This document shows positions 16,964-25,480 of a stretch of 64,000 nt of DNA, piece after piece. Each line of letters begins with the position of its first letter. Position 1 is the first letter of the stretch. The DNA comes from QHXW01 sp963768075 (lineage in GTDB: Bacteria; Acidobacteriota; Terriglobia; Bryobacterales; Bryobacteraceae). The notes beneath the pieces are model-generated. The model did not search any database and was not told the origin of the DNA. It saw nothing but the letters and a program-made list of their open reading frames with translations. The stretch lies in NCBI GenBank assembly GCA_963768075.1, contig CAVYHD010000033.1, positions 992,001-1,056,000 on the forward strand, in the 5' to 3' direction. A program made the translations under genes and the position numbers.

Positions 16964-18583
16964 ATGACGCTACCAGCTTCCATTCCGCTGGCCCTTCTGG
17001 CTACTCCAGGCTTTACCGGCCGGCTCGCCCGCGATCTTCTGAACAATCCCTTCGCCGGCATCCATCAGCTAAGCTGGTTCGACTATTCGCTACTGATCCC
17101 GTACTTTGGCCTTCTTTGCATTCTTTCGGTTTACGGATTGCACCGCTACGATATCATTCGAACGTACTTTAAGTACCGGAAAAACGCCACTAAGGAACCA
17201 GCGACGCGGTTCACGGAGCTTCCTCGCGTCACCATTCAGTTGCCGATTTACAATGAGCGCTATGTCATCGAACGCCTGATCGACGAAGTGACAAAAATCG
17301 AGTATCCCAAGGAGCTGCTCGAGATTCAGGTCCTCGACGATTCGACCGACGATACCCATGCATATGCCGAGGCCCTCTGCGAACGCTACCGGGCGCTCGG
17401 ATTTCCCGTGTCGTATCACCACCGTGAGAATCGCGAGGGCTTCAAAGCGGGAGCGCTGGCCCAGGGCCTGAGGACGTCGACGGGCGAATTTGTTGCCGTT
17501 TTCGACGCCGACTTCATTCCGCCGACCGATTTTCTGCTCAAGACGATCCATCACTTCGCCGACCCCAAGGTGGGCGTCGTGCAAACACGCTGGAGCTATC
17601 TGAATCGCGACTACAACATCTTGACGGAAGTGGAAGCGCTCTTGCTTGACGGGCATTTCATCCTCGAACACGGAGCGCGGTCGCAGGCGGGATATTTCTT
17701 CAACTTCAACGGCACCGCGGGGGTTCTGCGCCGGCGCATGATCGACGATGCCGGCGGGTGGCAGGCCGATACGCTCACCGAGGATTCGGACTTGAGCTAT
17801 CGGGCACAGCTCCGCGGCTGGCGCTTCGTGTACCTGCCGGGGTTGGATTGCCCGTCGGAGCTTCCCGTCGAGATGCATGGCTTCCAGGTGCAGCAATCGC
17901 GATGGGCGAAAGGGCTGACACAGGTAGCCAGGAAGATTCTGCCGCAAGTCCTGCGCGCGAAGCTGCCGTGGCGAGTAAAGGCCGAGGCCTTTCTGCACCT
18001 CACGCCCAACATTTCTTATCCGCTCATGATCGTGGTTTCGGCCCTCATGCTGCCGGTGATGATCGTGCGCTTTTACATGGGCGTGTTCCATATGATTCTC
18101 ATCGACCTGCCGCTCATCGCGGCCTCGTTCTGGTCGATCTCGGCGTTCTACATCGTGGCTTACCGGGAGCTGCATCCGAAGAACTGGCGGCGTTCGGTAT
18201 TTCTGCTGCCCATGCTCATGATGATTGGGGTCGCGCTGACCATCATCAACACACGCGCGGTGCTCGAGGCGCTGGCCGGTATCCGCACCGCATTTGTTCG
18301 CACCCCGAAGTACGCCCTGGAGGGCCACGCTGTGAATCTGGAGCACAAGAAATACCGGCGCAAGAGCGGATGGCTGCCTTACATCGAATTCGCGGCGGGA
18401 TCCTACTTCCTCTACATGATCTCGTTCGCGATCGATACCTCCAACTACTTCGCCATTCCTTTCCTGGCGCTCTTTACGGCGGGTTATTACTGGGCAGCCT
18501 TCGCGACGCTTTACCAGGAATACCAGGGCAAGCTGCGCTGGCTGCGCGAACGGCGCGCGTTCAAGCTGGAACCGGCGCGCTAG
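16964..18583 (+). CDS. Processive family-2 glycosyltransferase (cellulose/mannan synthase-like)
   Basis: 539 residues. One N-terminal TM (WFDYSLLIPYFGLLCILSVYGL), then the GT2 catalytic domain with QLPIYNERYVIERLID, VLDDSTDDT, VFDADFIPP (D-x-D), the acceptor-site TEDSDLS and the Q-x-x-R-W motif QQSRWAKG. At least four TMs follow (residues ~345-375, ~385-405, ~415-435, ~480-510). These motifs mark a processive beta-glycan synthase of the CslA/CslC-like branch common in Acidobacteriota. No BcsB/C/Z partner lies nearby, so the product and export route are unknown. Confidence 0.88.
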   Translation: MTLPASIPLALLATPGFTGRLARDLLNNPFAGIHQLSWFDYSLLIPYFGLLCILSVYGLHRYDIIRTYFKYRKNATKEPATRFTELPRVTIQLPIYNERYVIERLIDEVTKIEYPKELLEIQVLDDSTDDTHAYAEALCERYRALGFPVSYHHRENREGFKAGALAQGLRTSTGEFVAVFDADFIPPTDFLLKTIHHFADPKVGVVQTRWSYLNRDYNILTEVEALLLDGHFILEHGARSQAGYFFNFNGTAGVLRRRMIDDAGGWQADTLTEDSDLSYRAQLRGWRFVYLPGLDCPSELPVEMHGFQVQQSRWAKGLTQVARKILPQVLRAKLPWRVKAEAFLHLTPNISYPLMIVVSALMLPVMIVRFYMGVFHMILIDLPLIAASFWSISAFYIVAYRELHPKNWRRSVFLLPMLMMIGVALTIINTRAVLEALAGIRTAFVRTPKYALEGHAVNLEHKKYRRKSGWLPYIEFAAGSYFLYMISFAIDTSNYFAIPFLALFTAGYYWAAFATLYQEYQGKLRWLRERRAFKLEPAR

Positions 18584-18596
18584 ACGGAATCAGAGG

Positions 18597-19550
18597 ATGG
18601 AATCGAACCTGTCCGCCGTGATGGTGCGCGAGGCCAGTATGCGCATCCATCCCCTTGCCCGGCGCACGCCGGTGTTCTCGTCGACCAGCGTAGACGAAGT
18701 CGCGGGCATGAATGTTCATTTCAAGTGCGAGAACATGCAGCGCGGAGGCTCGTTCAAGATCCGCGGCGCTTCGAATCTGATCCTCTCCATCCCGGATGAA
18801 GATCTCAAGCGAGGCGTGGTAGCTTATTCTTCCGGCAACCATGCGCAGGCGGTGGCGATTGCGGCCCACCATGTGGGCGCGCCGGCCACGATTGTGGTGC
18901 CCGCCGATGCACCGCGCGTCAAGATGGAACCGGCCCGCAACCAGGGTGCACGCATCATCACCTTCGACCGGAAGCGCGAGAACCGTGAAGCAATCGCCGA
19001 ACAGATTCTGAAGGAGACGGGCGGAACGCTGGTGCCGCCGTTCGATCACCCCCTGATCATGGCGGGACAGGGTACGACGGCGCTCGAGCTGCTCGAGGTG
19101 ATTCCGCACCTTGAAGCTCTGATCGCTCCCGTCGGCGGCGGTGGTCTGCTGGCCGGTTGCGCCACCATTGCCAAGGCTATCAACCCGGACATTCGCATCT
19201 TCGGCGCCGAACCCGAGCTTGCCAACGATACCTACCTTTCCCTCAAGGCCGGCCGTCGCACAAAGAGTCAGGGAGGAGAGACGATCGCCGACGGCCTGCG
19301 CTCGCCCGAACCAGGAGCGCTGACCTTTCCGGTATTGCAGAGTTACGTCGAGCAGATTTTCCTGGTGGGGGAGCAAGAAATGCGCGACGCCGTCAAGTTT
19401 CTCCTCATGCGCATGAAGATCCTGGTCGAGCCCAGCGGAGCAGCGGCTGCAGCTGCCGTGTTGTGCCACAAACTGCCGGAAGGCATTCGGACCGTCGGCG
19501 TGATTCTGTCCGGCGGGAATCTGGATTTCGAGCAGTTGGCCGTGTACTAA
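18597..19550 (+). CDS. Threonine/serine dehydratase-like PLP enzyme (fold type II)
   Basis: 317 residues. GGSFKIRGASN carries the PLP-binding lysine, SSGNHAQAVA binds the substrate carboxylate, PVGGGGLLAG is the glycine-rich phosphate loop, and ILSGGNLD holds the serine contacting the pyridine ring. The length and absence of a C-terminal ACT domain fit the catabolic threonine dehydratase/serine racemase group rather than biosynthetic IlvA. Starts 14 nt after the GT2 gene, but no functional link is evident. Confidence 0.88.
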   Translation: MESNLSAVMVREASMRIHPLARRTPVFSSTSVDEVAGMNVHFKCENMQRGGSFKIRGASNLILSIPDEDLKRGVVAYSSGNHAQAVAIAAHHVGAPATIVVPADAPRVKMEPARNQGARIITFDRKRENREAIAEQILKETGGTLVPPFDHPLIMAGQGTTALELLEVIPHLEALIAPVGGGGLLAGCATIAKAINPDIRIFGAEPELANDTYLSLKAGRRTKSQGGETIADGLRSPEPGALTFPVLQSYVEQIFLVGEQEMRDAVKFLLMRMKILVEPSGAAAAAAVLCHKLPEGIRTVGVILSGGNLDFEQLAVY

Positions 19551-19593
19551 GCCCATTTCCTCCGGCAGCGGTTTGTGCCATAATTCCGGCATT

Positions 19594-20058
19594 ATGAAAA
19601 GCTGCCTGTTCATGCTGGCCTTCACGTGCGTCGCGATGTGGGGTCAGGACTACACGGTGGGTGTGTTCCACAAGCCTGGCGCGGATCAGGTCAAGGCTTT
19701 CGGTGACGTTCTGCAACGGCCCCTTGAGAGAGGATTAGAACTGGCGCAGCACTCGTTGCCCGAGCGGAAAATAATAATCGTGCCGAACGCCGGTCTCCTC
19801 GCAATGCCACGGCCTCTCGATCACGGATTTGACCTGGCGCAGCAAGCGTTTCCAAGCGGGAACTTTCTATTCGTGCCGAACGCTGGCGTCCCCGAGAGTG
19901 TGGCTACGGCGGACATCTGCGTTGTTCCGTTGCTCGCGGCCCCAATCGACTCGAGCGCCGAGCGAACGATGCCGGTTTTGCGTCCGCGCAAGTCCAGATC
20001 CGAAAATGCGGAAACGGTCAAAGGCTTGCCGCCTTGCGCGAGTCCCACAGAGAAGTAG
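19594..20058 (+). CDS. Small secreted protein with an internal duplication, unknown function
   Basis: 154 residues from ATG 19594. A signal peptide (MKSCLFMLAFTCVAMWG) is followed by two similar units of ~38 residues: RGLELAQHSLPERKIIIVPN with AGLL, and HGFDLAQQAFPSGNFLFVPN with AGVP. Each has LAQ, a hydrophobic strand and VPNAG. I do not recognise a family. The C-terminal third is basic and low in hydrophobics. Confidence 0.6.
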   Translation: MKSCLFMLAFTCVAMWGQDYTVGVFHKPGADQVKAFGDVLQRPLERGLELAQHSLPERKIIIVPNAGLLAMPRPLDHGFDLAQQAFPSGNFLFVPNAGVPESVATADICVVPLLAAPIDSSAERTMPVLRPRKSRSENAETVKGLPPCASPTEK

Positions 20059-20195
20059 CATTCCGTGGCCTCAATTTCAGCATTGCTAACTCGCTAGCCC
20101 GCTCTTAGCCGCCAGTATCGGCGGCCCGAGGAGAGTATACTGTCGGCTGGGTACGCGCCTTCTGGTGCCCATCATCTTCAGCAGGAGGAATGACG

Positions 20196-22310
20196 ATGCC
20201 ACTCCGTGGTACGCCTCTTGACTTTTCCAGCCGCTCACTCGCCGCCGTGCTTCTGGCTCTGGCACTGGCGTTCTCCGCCGCTGCCGCGGACTCCGCTTAC
20301 GTCCGCGTTAATCAGATCGGGTACGAAGCCGGCGATGGCCCGTTCCGTGCTTATTTGATGTCTACCGCCGCGGAAACCGGTGCCACGTTCGAGGTTGTGA
20401 ACTCCAAAGGAAAGAGCGTTCTATCTGCGCCCATCGGCGCCTTACTCGGTACCTGGAGCCACAGCAAGTCCCTGGCGTACGATGTCTATGCCCTCGATTT
20501 CACGGTTCCGGGCGGCGACACATATGCGATCTCCGTCGCCGGCCCGGTTGCGGCCACATCGCCGGTCTTCGCGGTGGATCATCCCGCGGTGCTTTACCCC
20601 GGCTTGCTTCTGAACACGAGATTCTTTTACCAGACTGAACGCGATGGTCCGAACTATGTGCCCAATGCCCTCCGTACCGCGCCCGGGCACCTCAACGATC
20701 AGAGTGCGACGGTTTATCAGACTCCGCCCCTGGACGTCGATGACATGATCACCACAACCGGAGTGCCCTTCACTCCGGCGGGCCAGACCATCGATGCCTC
20801 CGGCGGCTGGTGGGATGCCGGCGACTACATGAAATACGTCGAGACCACCAGCTATACGGTCGCGCTGCAAGAGATTGGCATTCGCGATTTTCCCAATCAG
20901 ATGGGTCCGGGCGCTCCCGCGAATCCAGCGGCGCCGCCCGCATCCGTTTCCTACGCCGGCAACGCCATGGGCGCCCCTCCCTCCTCTGATTTCACCGCGG
21001 AGGCGGAGTTCGGCATCAATTTCCTGATGAAGATGTGGAACGACAAAACACAAACCCTCTACTATCAAGTTGGCAATAGTCAGGACTGGGACAACTTCAC
21101 CAACCTTCTGAGCGATTACGATATCTGGCGGCTTCCTCAAGCCGATGACACCTGGGACGGCTGCAGCGCCGACGCTCAGTTCATCTGCCATCGCCCCGCG
21201 TTCCTGGCCGGTCCCGCCGGGTCGTCGATCAGCCCGAATCTGGCCGGCCGTCTCGCCGCCGATTTTGCCGTCTGCTACCAGTTGCAGCGAACTTCGAATC
21301 CGTCTCTCGCCAATCAGTGTCTGAAGAATGCCGAGCACATTTTCGCTCTCGCCAACACGTCTCTTGCCGATCCGGCTGCCTCGGTCGACAGTGGTACGTG
21401 TGCTTCAGGATGCCTTCTCACGATCATTCCTTTCGATGGCTATCCCGAAACCGTGTGGGAGGACGATATGGAGTTGGGCGCAACTGAACTCTACTTTGCA
21501 CTTCAGTCCGCCGGAGGAGCCTCGAACCTGCCCGCCGGATTATCCCACACCAATCCCATGGATTACCTGACTCAAGCCGCTCAGTTCGCGCAGAATTACA
21601 TCACCAAAATCTACCAGACCGGAAACACCGATACTCTCAATCTCTATGATGTGAGTGGTCTCGCGCACTTTGAGTTGTTCCGCGCCATCCAGATGGCCGG
21701 AAACCCGAAGGGCCTGGCCATCAACCAATCCGGCATCAAGGCTCAGTTCCTGCAGCAGGTCGCCGACGCAATTACTCAGGCTGGAACCGACGCCTGGGGA
21801 TTCGGGGACGTTTGGAACAGCGATACTACGTCGCACGGCGCGGGCATTTCCGTCATGGCAAGTGAAGCGCTGTTTCTGACGGGTTCGAACAAGTACGACG
21901 TTTACTCGCAGAGATGGATGGCCAACATTCTTGGTGCGAATCCCTGGGGATCTTCGTTCGTCGTCGGCAACGGATCCACTTTTCCAAATTGCATCCAGCA
22001 TCAGGTGGCGAATCTGGCCGGAGCGTTGAACGGAACTTCCGGCGGCACGCCCGTCCTTTGGGGAGCGGCTTCCGAAGGCCCTGCTACCGCGGCCACCTCG
22101 GGAGTCGTCGGGGGTATGATTCTCTGTCCCGCCGGCGGCGGCAATCCGTTCAAAGTCTTCAACGGGAACGACGGCGCGTTCAACGCGTCGGCCAAAGCGG
22201 TCTACAAGGACAACGTGCAGTCCTACAGCACCACCGAGCCCGCCATCGATCTGACATCCACTTCGTTTCTCATGTGGTCATGGAGGATCGCCGGCCGCCC
22301 AGCCAATTGA
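20196..22310 (+). CDS. Glycoside hydrolase family 9 endoglucanase, secreted
   Basis: About 704 residues. RBS AGGAGG at 20183-20188 sits 7 nt before ATG 20196 and only 1 nt before ATG 20190, so the later start is preferred. A signal peptide (AAVLLALALAFSAAAA) precedes an Ig-like CelD_N domain (YVRVNQIGYEAGDG to ~residue 125) and the (alpha/alpha)6 GH9 domain. GGWWDAGDYMKYVETTSY contains the DAGD catalytic aspartates; VWEDDMELGATELYFAL and the late WSWRIAGRPAN fit the family. It would cut beta-1,4-glucans outside the cell. No dockerin or cellulose-binding module is seen. Confidence 0.9.
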   Translation: MPLRGTPLDFSSRSLAAVLLALALAFSAAAADSAYVRVNQIGYEAGDGPFRAYLMSTAAETGATFEVVNSKGKSVLSAPIGALLGTWSHSKSLAYDVYALDFTVPGGDTYAISVAGPVAATSPVFAVDHPAVLYPGLLLNTRFFYQTERDGPNYVPNALRTAPGHLNDQSATVYQTPPLDVDDMITTTGVPFTPAGQTIDASGGWWDAGDYMKYVETTSYTVALQEIGIRDFPNQMGPGAPANPAAPPASVSYAGNAMGAPPSSDFTAEAEFGINFLMKMWNDKTQTLYYQVGNSQDWDNFTNLLSDYDIWRLPQADDTWDGCSADAQFICHRPAFLAGPAGSSISPNLAGRLAADFAVCYQLQRTSNPSLANQCLKNAEHIFALANTSLADPAASVDSGTCASGCLLTIIPFDGYPETVWEDDMELGATELYFALQSAGGASNLPAGLSHTNPMDYLTQAAQFAQNYITKIYQTGNTDTLNLYDVSGLAHFELFRAIQMAGNPKGLAINQSGIKAQFLQQVADAITQAGTDAWGFGDVWNSDTTSHGAGISVMASEALFLTGSNKYDVYSQRWMANILGANPWGSSFVVGNGSTFPNCIQHQVANLAGALNGTSGGTPVLWGAASEGPATAATSGVVGGMILCPAGGGNPFKVFNGNDGAFNASAKAVYKDNVQSYSTTEPAIDLTSTSFLMWSWRIAGRPAN

Positions 22311-22315
22311 GTCGA

Positions 22316-23344
22316 TCACCGATAGTGCGCCACAGTCAAACTCGCCGCGCGGGCCATCAGACTGGCTCGCTTGGCGGAAGGCTCCTGGGAATCGCCCACA
22401 AATACCGCGATTGACACCTTGCCTCCATCCGGCGCCGTGAGCACCCCGACGTCATTCGTCGCCGCCGTCACTCCTTTCCACGAGCCGCTGGTCCCGGTTT
22501 TGTGCGCCAGGCGCCAACCGGCTGGCACACCCGCTTTCAGCCGATCCGGAAATGTGACGGTCCTGCTCATCACATCCAGCAGGTGCTTCGTGGACTCCGG
22601 CGATAGCAGCTTCCCTTGCGCCAAAGAGTAGAGCAGTGATGCCATTCCTTTGGGAGTCGCGGTATCGCGCGGGTCTGCCTGATAGCGCCGGTACGCCTGG
22701 TCTCGCCGGTCGTCCGGCACGGCGGCGATCGCTGCGTCCAGTACCGCTGCGTCCACAAACTCGGGACGCCACTCCAGTCCCAGAATTTCCGTCTGCAGAT
22801 GCCGCTCGTCGCGATCAAAACGGACACCGCTGATCGCATGCCGGTCTAGAAAAGCCTGCACTGCGGCCGGTCCGCCGAGTTTCCTAACCAGAATGTCCGT
22901 CGCCGCACTATCACTATCCACGATGGCCCGGCGCAGCAGATCTCCCGTCGTCGTCGGATAGCCGGAATCAGTGACCAGTTTCGCAATCGGCTGCACGTAC
23001 AGGCTGAAATCTCGCCTGCGCACGAGGACGGGCTCGTTCAAATTCCACCCGCGATGGTCCACTGCATCCATCACCGTGAGCGCAACCAGCAGTTTCATCA
23101 CGCTCTGCAAGGAGAACCGTTGGTCGCCATTCACGCTGGCCGTACCCGACCCACCCTGTGCGCAGATGCCCACGCGCCCATCAAAGCCGCGAGCCAGATC
23201 TTGAAATTCTGCCTGGAGTTCTTCGTTCTGCAGCGAGCCCGCCAGCATCGCCGATGCGAAGACAGTCCAGGCAAAAACCACCAACGTGAACCGAAGGACG
23301 CGGCATTTCACCAGGCACCCGCCGCAAGCATCCCAACGCTTCAT
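22316..23344 (-). CDS. Class A beta-lactamase-like serine hydrolase
   Basis: 342 residues from ATG 23344, with a leader (LRFTLVVFAWTVFASAMLAG). The S-x-x-K motif is S81-V-M-K84 and the KTG motif is at 282-284 (HKTGTSG). The SDN motif reads SDS (144-146) and the omega-loop ExxLN is E180-R-H-L-Q, followed by about 35 extra residues before the conserved DPRDTATPKGMA. These changes suggest a divergent enzyme; whether it hydrolyses beta-lactams or acts as another serine hydrolase cannot be told from sequence. The gene is convergent with GH9 (5 bp between the stops). Confidence 0.83.
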   Translation of the reverse strand: MKRWDACGGCLVKCRVLRFTLVVFAWTVFASAMLAGSLQNEELQAEFQDLARGFDGRVGICAQGGSGTASVNGDQRFSLQSVMKLLVALTVMDAVDHRGWNLNEPVLVRRRDFSLYVQPIAKLVTDSGYPTTTGDLLRRAIVDSDSAATDILVRKLGGPAAVQAFLDRHAISGVRFDRDERHLQTEILGLEWRPEFVDAAVLDAAIAAVPDDRRDQAYRRYQADPRDTATPKGMASLLYSLAQGKLLSPESTKHLLDVMSRTVTFPDRLKAGVPAGWRLAHKTGTSGSWKGVTAATNDVGVLTAPDGGKVSIAVFVGDSQEPSAKRASLMARAASLTVAHYR

Positions 23345-23493
23345 TTTCGCTATTATGAGGGAGTTGCGGCTGGGATCGCCAGCCGCGAGATTTTGCGCGA
23401 TTTCATCAAAGTGACCGTTGACTTTTCCGCGCCGCCGGAGAAGACGGGCCTGCACGTCAAGTTCCTCACTCGTCAAATGGATACGCGGAGTCT

Positions 23494-25419
23494 ATGAGTC
23501 GCCGTCAATACCCATTCGCGCGCCAACAGAATAAAACTGCGCGGCAAGGGCCATCTCCGATTATTCAAGGCATGCTGAGGAACGCTCTTCAGCATCATCA
23601 AGCCGGGCGGCTGACTGAGGCTGAGCGGATTTACCGGCAGATTCTGGCAATCGATGCGCATCAGCCAGACAGCCTTCATCTGCTCGGGATGATCGCATAC
23701 GAGGGTGGAGCGCACGAGGCCGCCGTCGACATGATCCGCCAGGCGATTGCGATCGACGGGAAGCAGGCGGCGTATCATTCCAACCTTGCCACCGTCCTTC
23801 GAGCCCAAGGCAACCTGGACGAAGCTGCCGCATGTTGTAAGCGCGCACTGGCTCTCAATCCCGGCTTAGTTGAGGTCCACACCAACTTTGGCAACATCCT
23901 CCAAGCCCAGGGAAAGCTGGATGAGGCCGTCGCGTGTCAACAACGGGCGTTGGCCCTCAAGCCGGACTGCGCCGAAGCCTACTACAACCTCGGCATCGCC
24001 CGCCAGGCGCAAAGCAAGCTGGACGAAGCCGTAGCATGTTATGAGCGCGCCCTCACCCTCAAGCCGGATTACGCCGAGGCCCACGGCAACCTGGGCACGG
24101 CCCTTCAGGCCCAAGGCAAGCTGGATGAGGCCGTGGCATCTTATGAGCGCGCCCTGGCCCTCAAGCCGGATTACGCCAAGGCCCACGGCAACCTGGGAAT
24201 CGTCCTCCAGGCCCAGGACAAGCTGGATGAGGCCGTGGCATGTTATGAGCGCGCACTGGCTCTCAAGCCGGACTACGCCGAAGTCGGAACAACCTTGGCA
24301 CCGCCCGCCACGCCCAGGACAAACTGGATCAAGCTGTGGCCTGTTATGAGCGCGCGCTGGCCCTCAAGCCGGACTATCCCGAGGCCCACCACAATCTGCG
24401 GCTGCGTCCTCTACTCCTTGGGTAACGTGGATGAGGCGTTAGTCCGCCACCGAAGAGCTCTGGCTCTCCAGCCGGAGTATCCCCAAGCCCGTTTCAGCGA
24501 GTCTCTGGCCCAACTGTTTAAAGGGGACTTCGCCGCTGGCTGGCGCAACTATGAATCCCGCTGGCAAACGAAAGAGCACAACACGCCCATGCGCGCCTAT
24601 CCGCAACCGCTCTGGAAAGGCGAGAAGCTGGCATCCGGGCGTCTGTTGATCTGGGGTGAGCAGGGTGTTGGTGATGAAATCATGTTCGCGGGCCTCATTC
24701 CGGATGTGGTCCGCACCGGCAGCCCCTGCGTGCTGGATTGCGACGCGCGGCTCAAGCCCCTCTTCGCCCGTTCTTTTCCTGGCATTGACGTAGTCTCTGG
24801 CGGCGACCCCGGTCATAACCCGCAATTCGATATCGCAGCACACCTGCCCTGCGGCAGTCTGCCCGGCCTGTTCCGCGTGACTAATGCCGCCTTCGCCGCC
24901 ACCACCTCGCCCTACCTTCTTGCCGATCCGCTCGAACGGGAGCGTTTTCGCACTCAATATGCCGATGGCAGGAGGCTGATCGGGCTGGCTTGGTACACAA
25001 AAAACCGGCAGACCGGCAGTAGCCGTTCCATCGATCTCTCGTTGTTCGCCCCGCTGTTTGCGCGGCCTGATATCCGATGGGTTAGCTTGCAATACGGGGA
25101 TCACAACGCCTTGGAGGACCAAGCTGCGGCAGCAAGTGCTCCCATCGTCATTGATCGCTCCGTTGATCAGCTTTCAGACATCGATCGTTTCGCGGCACAG
25201 ATCGCGGCCATGGACATGGTCATAACAATCGATAATTCCACCGCGCATCTGGCTGGCGCACTCGGCGTTTCAACCTGGCTTCTGCTGCCCTTCGCTCCCA
25301 ACTGGCGTTGGCTCCAGTCCCGCGACGATAGCCCCTGGTATCCCACCCTGCGCCTCTTCCAGCAGCCCAAACTCGGCGACTGGCAATCCGTGGTGGAAAG
25401 AGTGAGCAGCGGGTTATAA
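23494..25419 (+). CDS. TPR protein with a C-terminal glycosyltransferase-like domain
   Basis: 641 residues. About eight TPR units of 34 residues (consensus NLG-x-A-x-QAQ-KLDEAVACYERALALKPDYAEA) occupy residues ~25-340. The C-terminal part (LLIWGEQGVGDEIMFAGLIP, VVSGGDP, IDNSTAHLAGALGVSTWLLL) is the GT-B-like domain found after TPRs in many bacterial O-linked or GT9-like transferases. Between 24222 and 24424 the open frame departs from the repeat: the adjacent frame encodes NLGTARHAQDKLDQAVACYE, a perfect TPR. A 1-nt loss near 24286 and a 1-nt gain near 24399 explain it. No stop arises. Confidence 0.82.
   Translation: MSRRQYPFARQQNKTARQGPSPIIQGMLRNALQHHQAGRLTEAERIYRQILAIDAHQPDSLHLLGMIAYEGGAHEAAVDMIRQAIAIDGKQAAYHSNLATVLRAQGNLDEAAACCKRALALNPGLVEVHTNFGNILQAQGKLDEAVACQQRALALKPDCAEAYYNLGIARQAQSKLDEAVACYERALTLKPDYAEAHGNLGTALQAQGKLDEAVASYERALALKPDYAKAHGNLGIVLQAQDKLDEAVACYERALALKPDYAEVGTTLAPPATPRTNWIKLWPVMSARWPSSRTIPRPTTICGCVLYSLGNVDEALVRHRRALALQPEYPQARFSESLAQLFKGDFAAGWRNYESRWQTKEHNTPMRAYPQPLWKGEKLASGRLLIWGEQGVGDEIMFAGLIPDVVRTGSPCVLDCDARLKPLFARSFPGIDVVSGGDPGHNPQFDIAAHLPCGSLPGLFRVTNAAFAATTSPYLLADPLERERFRTQYADGRRLIGLAWYTKNRQTGSSRSIDLSLFAPLFARPDIRWVSLQYGDHNALEDQAAAASAPIVIDRSVDQLSDIDRFAAQIAAMDMVITIDNSTAHLAGALGVSTWLLLPFAPNWRWLQSRDDSPWYPTLRLFQQPKLGDWQSVVERVSSGL
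23914..24426 (+). repeat. 102-bp tandem repeat encoding TPR units
   Basis: The AAG/AAA-CTG-GA(T/C) landmark of each unit falls at 23914, 24016, 24118, 24220, 24321 and (as AAC-GTG-GAT) 24424. Spacing is exactly 102 bp for the first four, then 101, then 103. The units are highly similar at DNA level, for instance GAGCGCGCCCTGGCCCTCAA. The 101/103 steps mark a paired deletion and insertion. Confidence 0.85.
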
Positions 25420-25480
25420 ATCTCACCGCCCGTTGAACCCCGCCGTACGAAAGAGTATTCTTCAATGACCTGAGATCGCT

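Noticed and set aside
23054..23497. Plus-strand frame covering the beta-lactamase 5' end
   Set aside because: Overlaps the opposite-strand gene; its tail (VDFSAPPEKTGLHVKF) looks protein-like but no start or family supports it.
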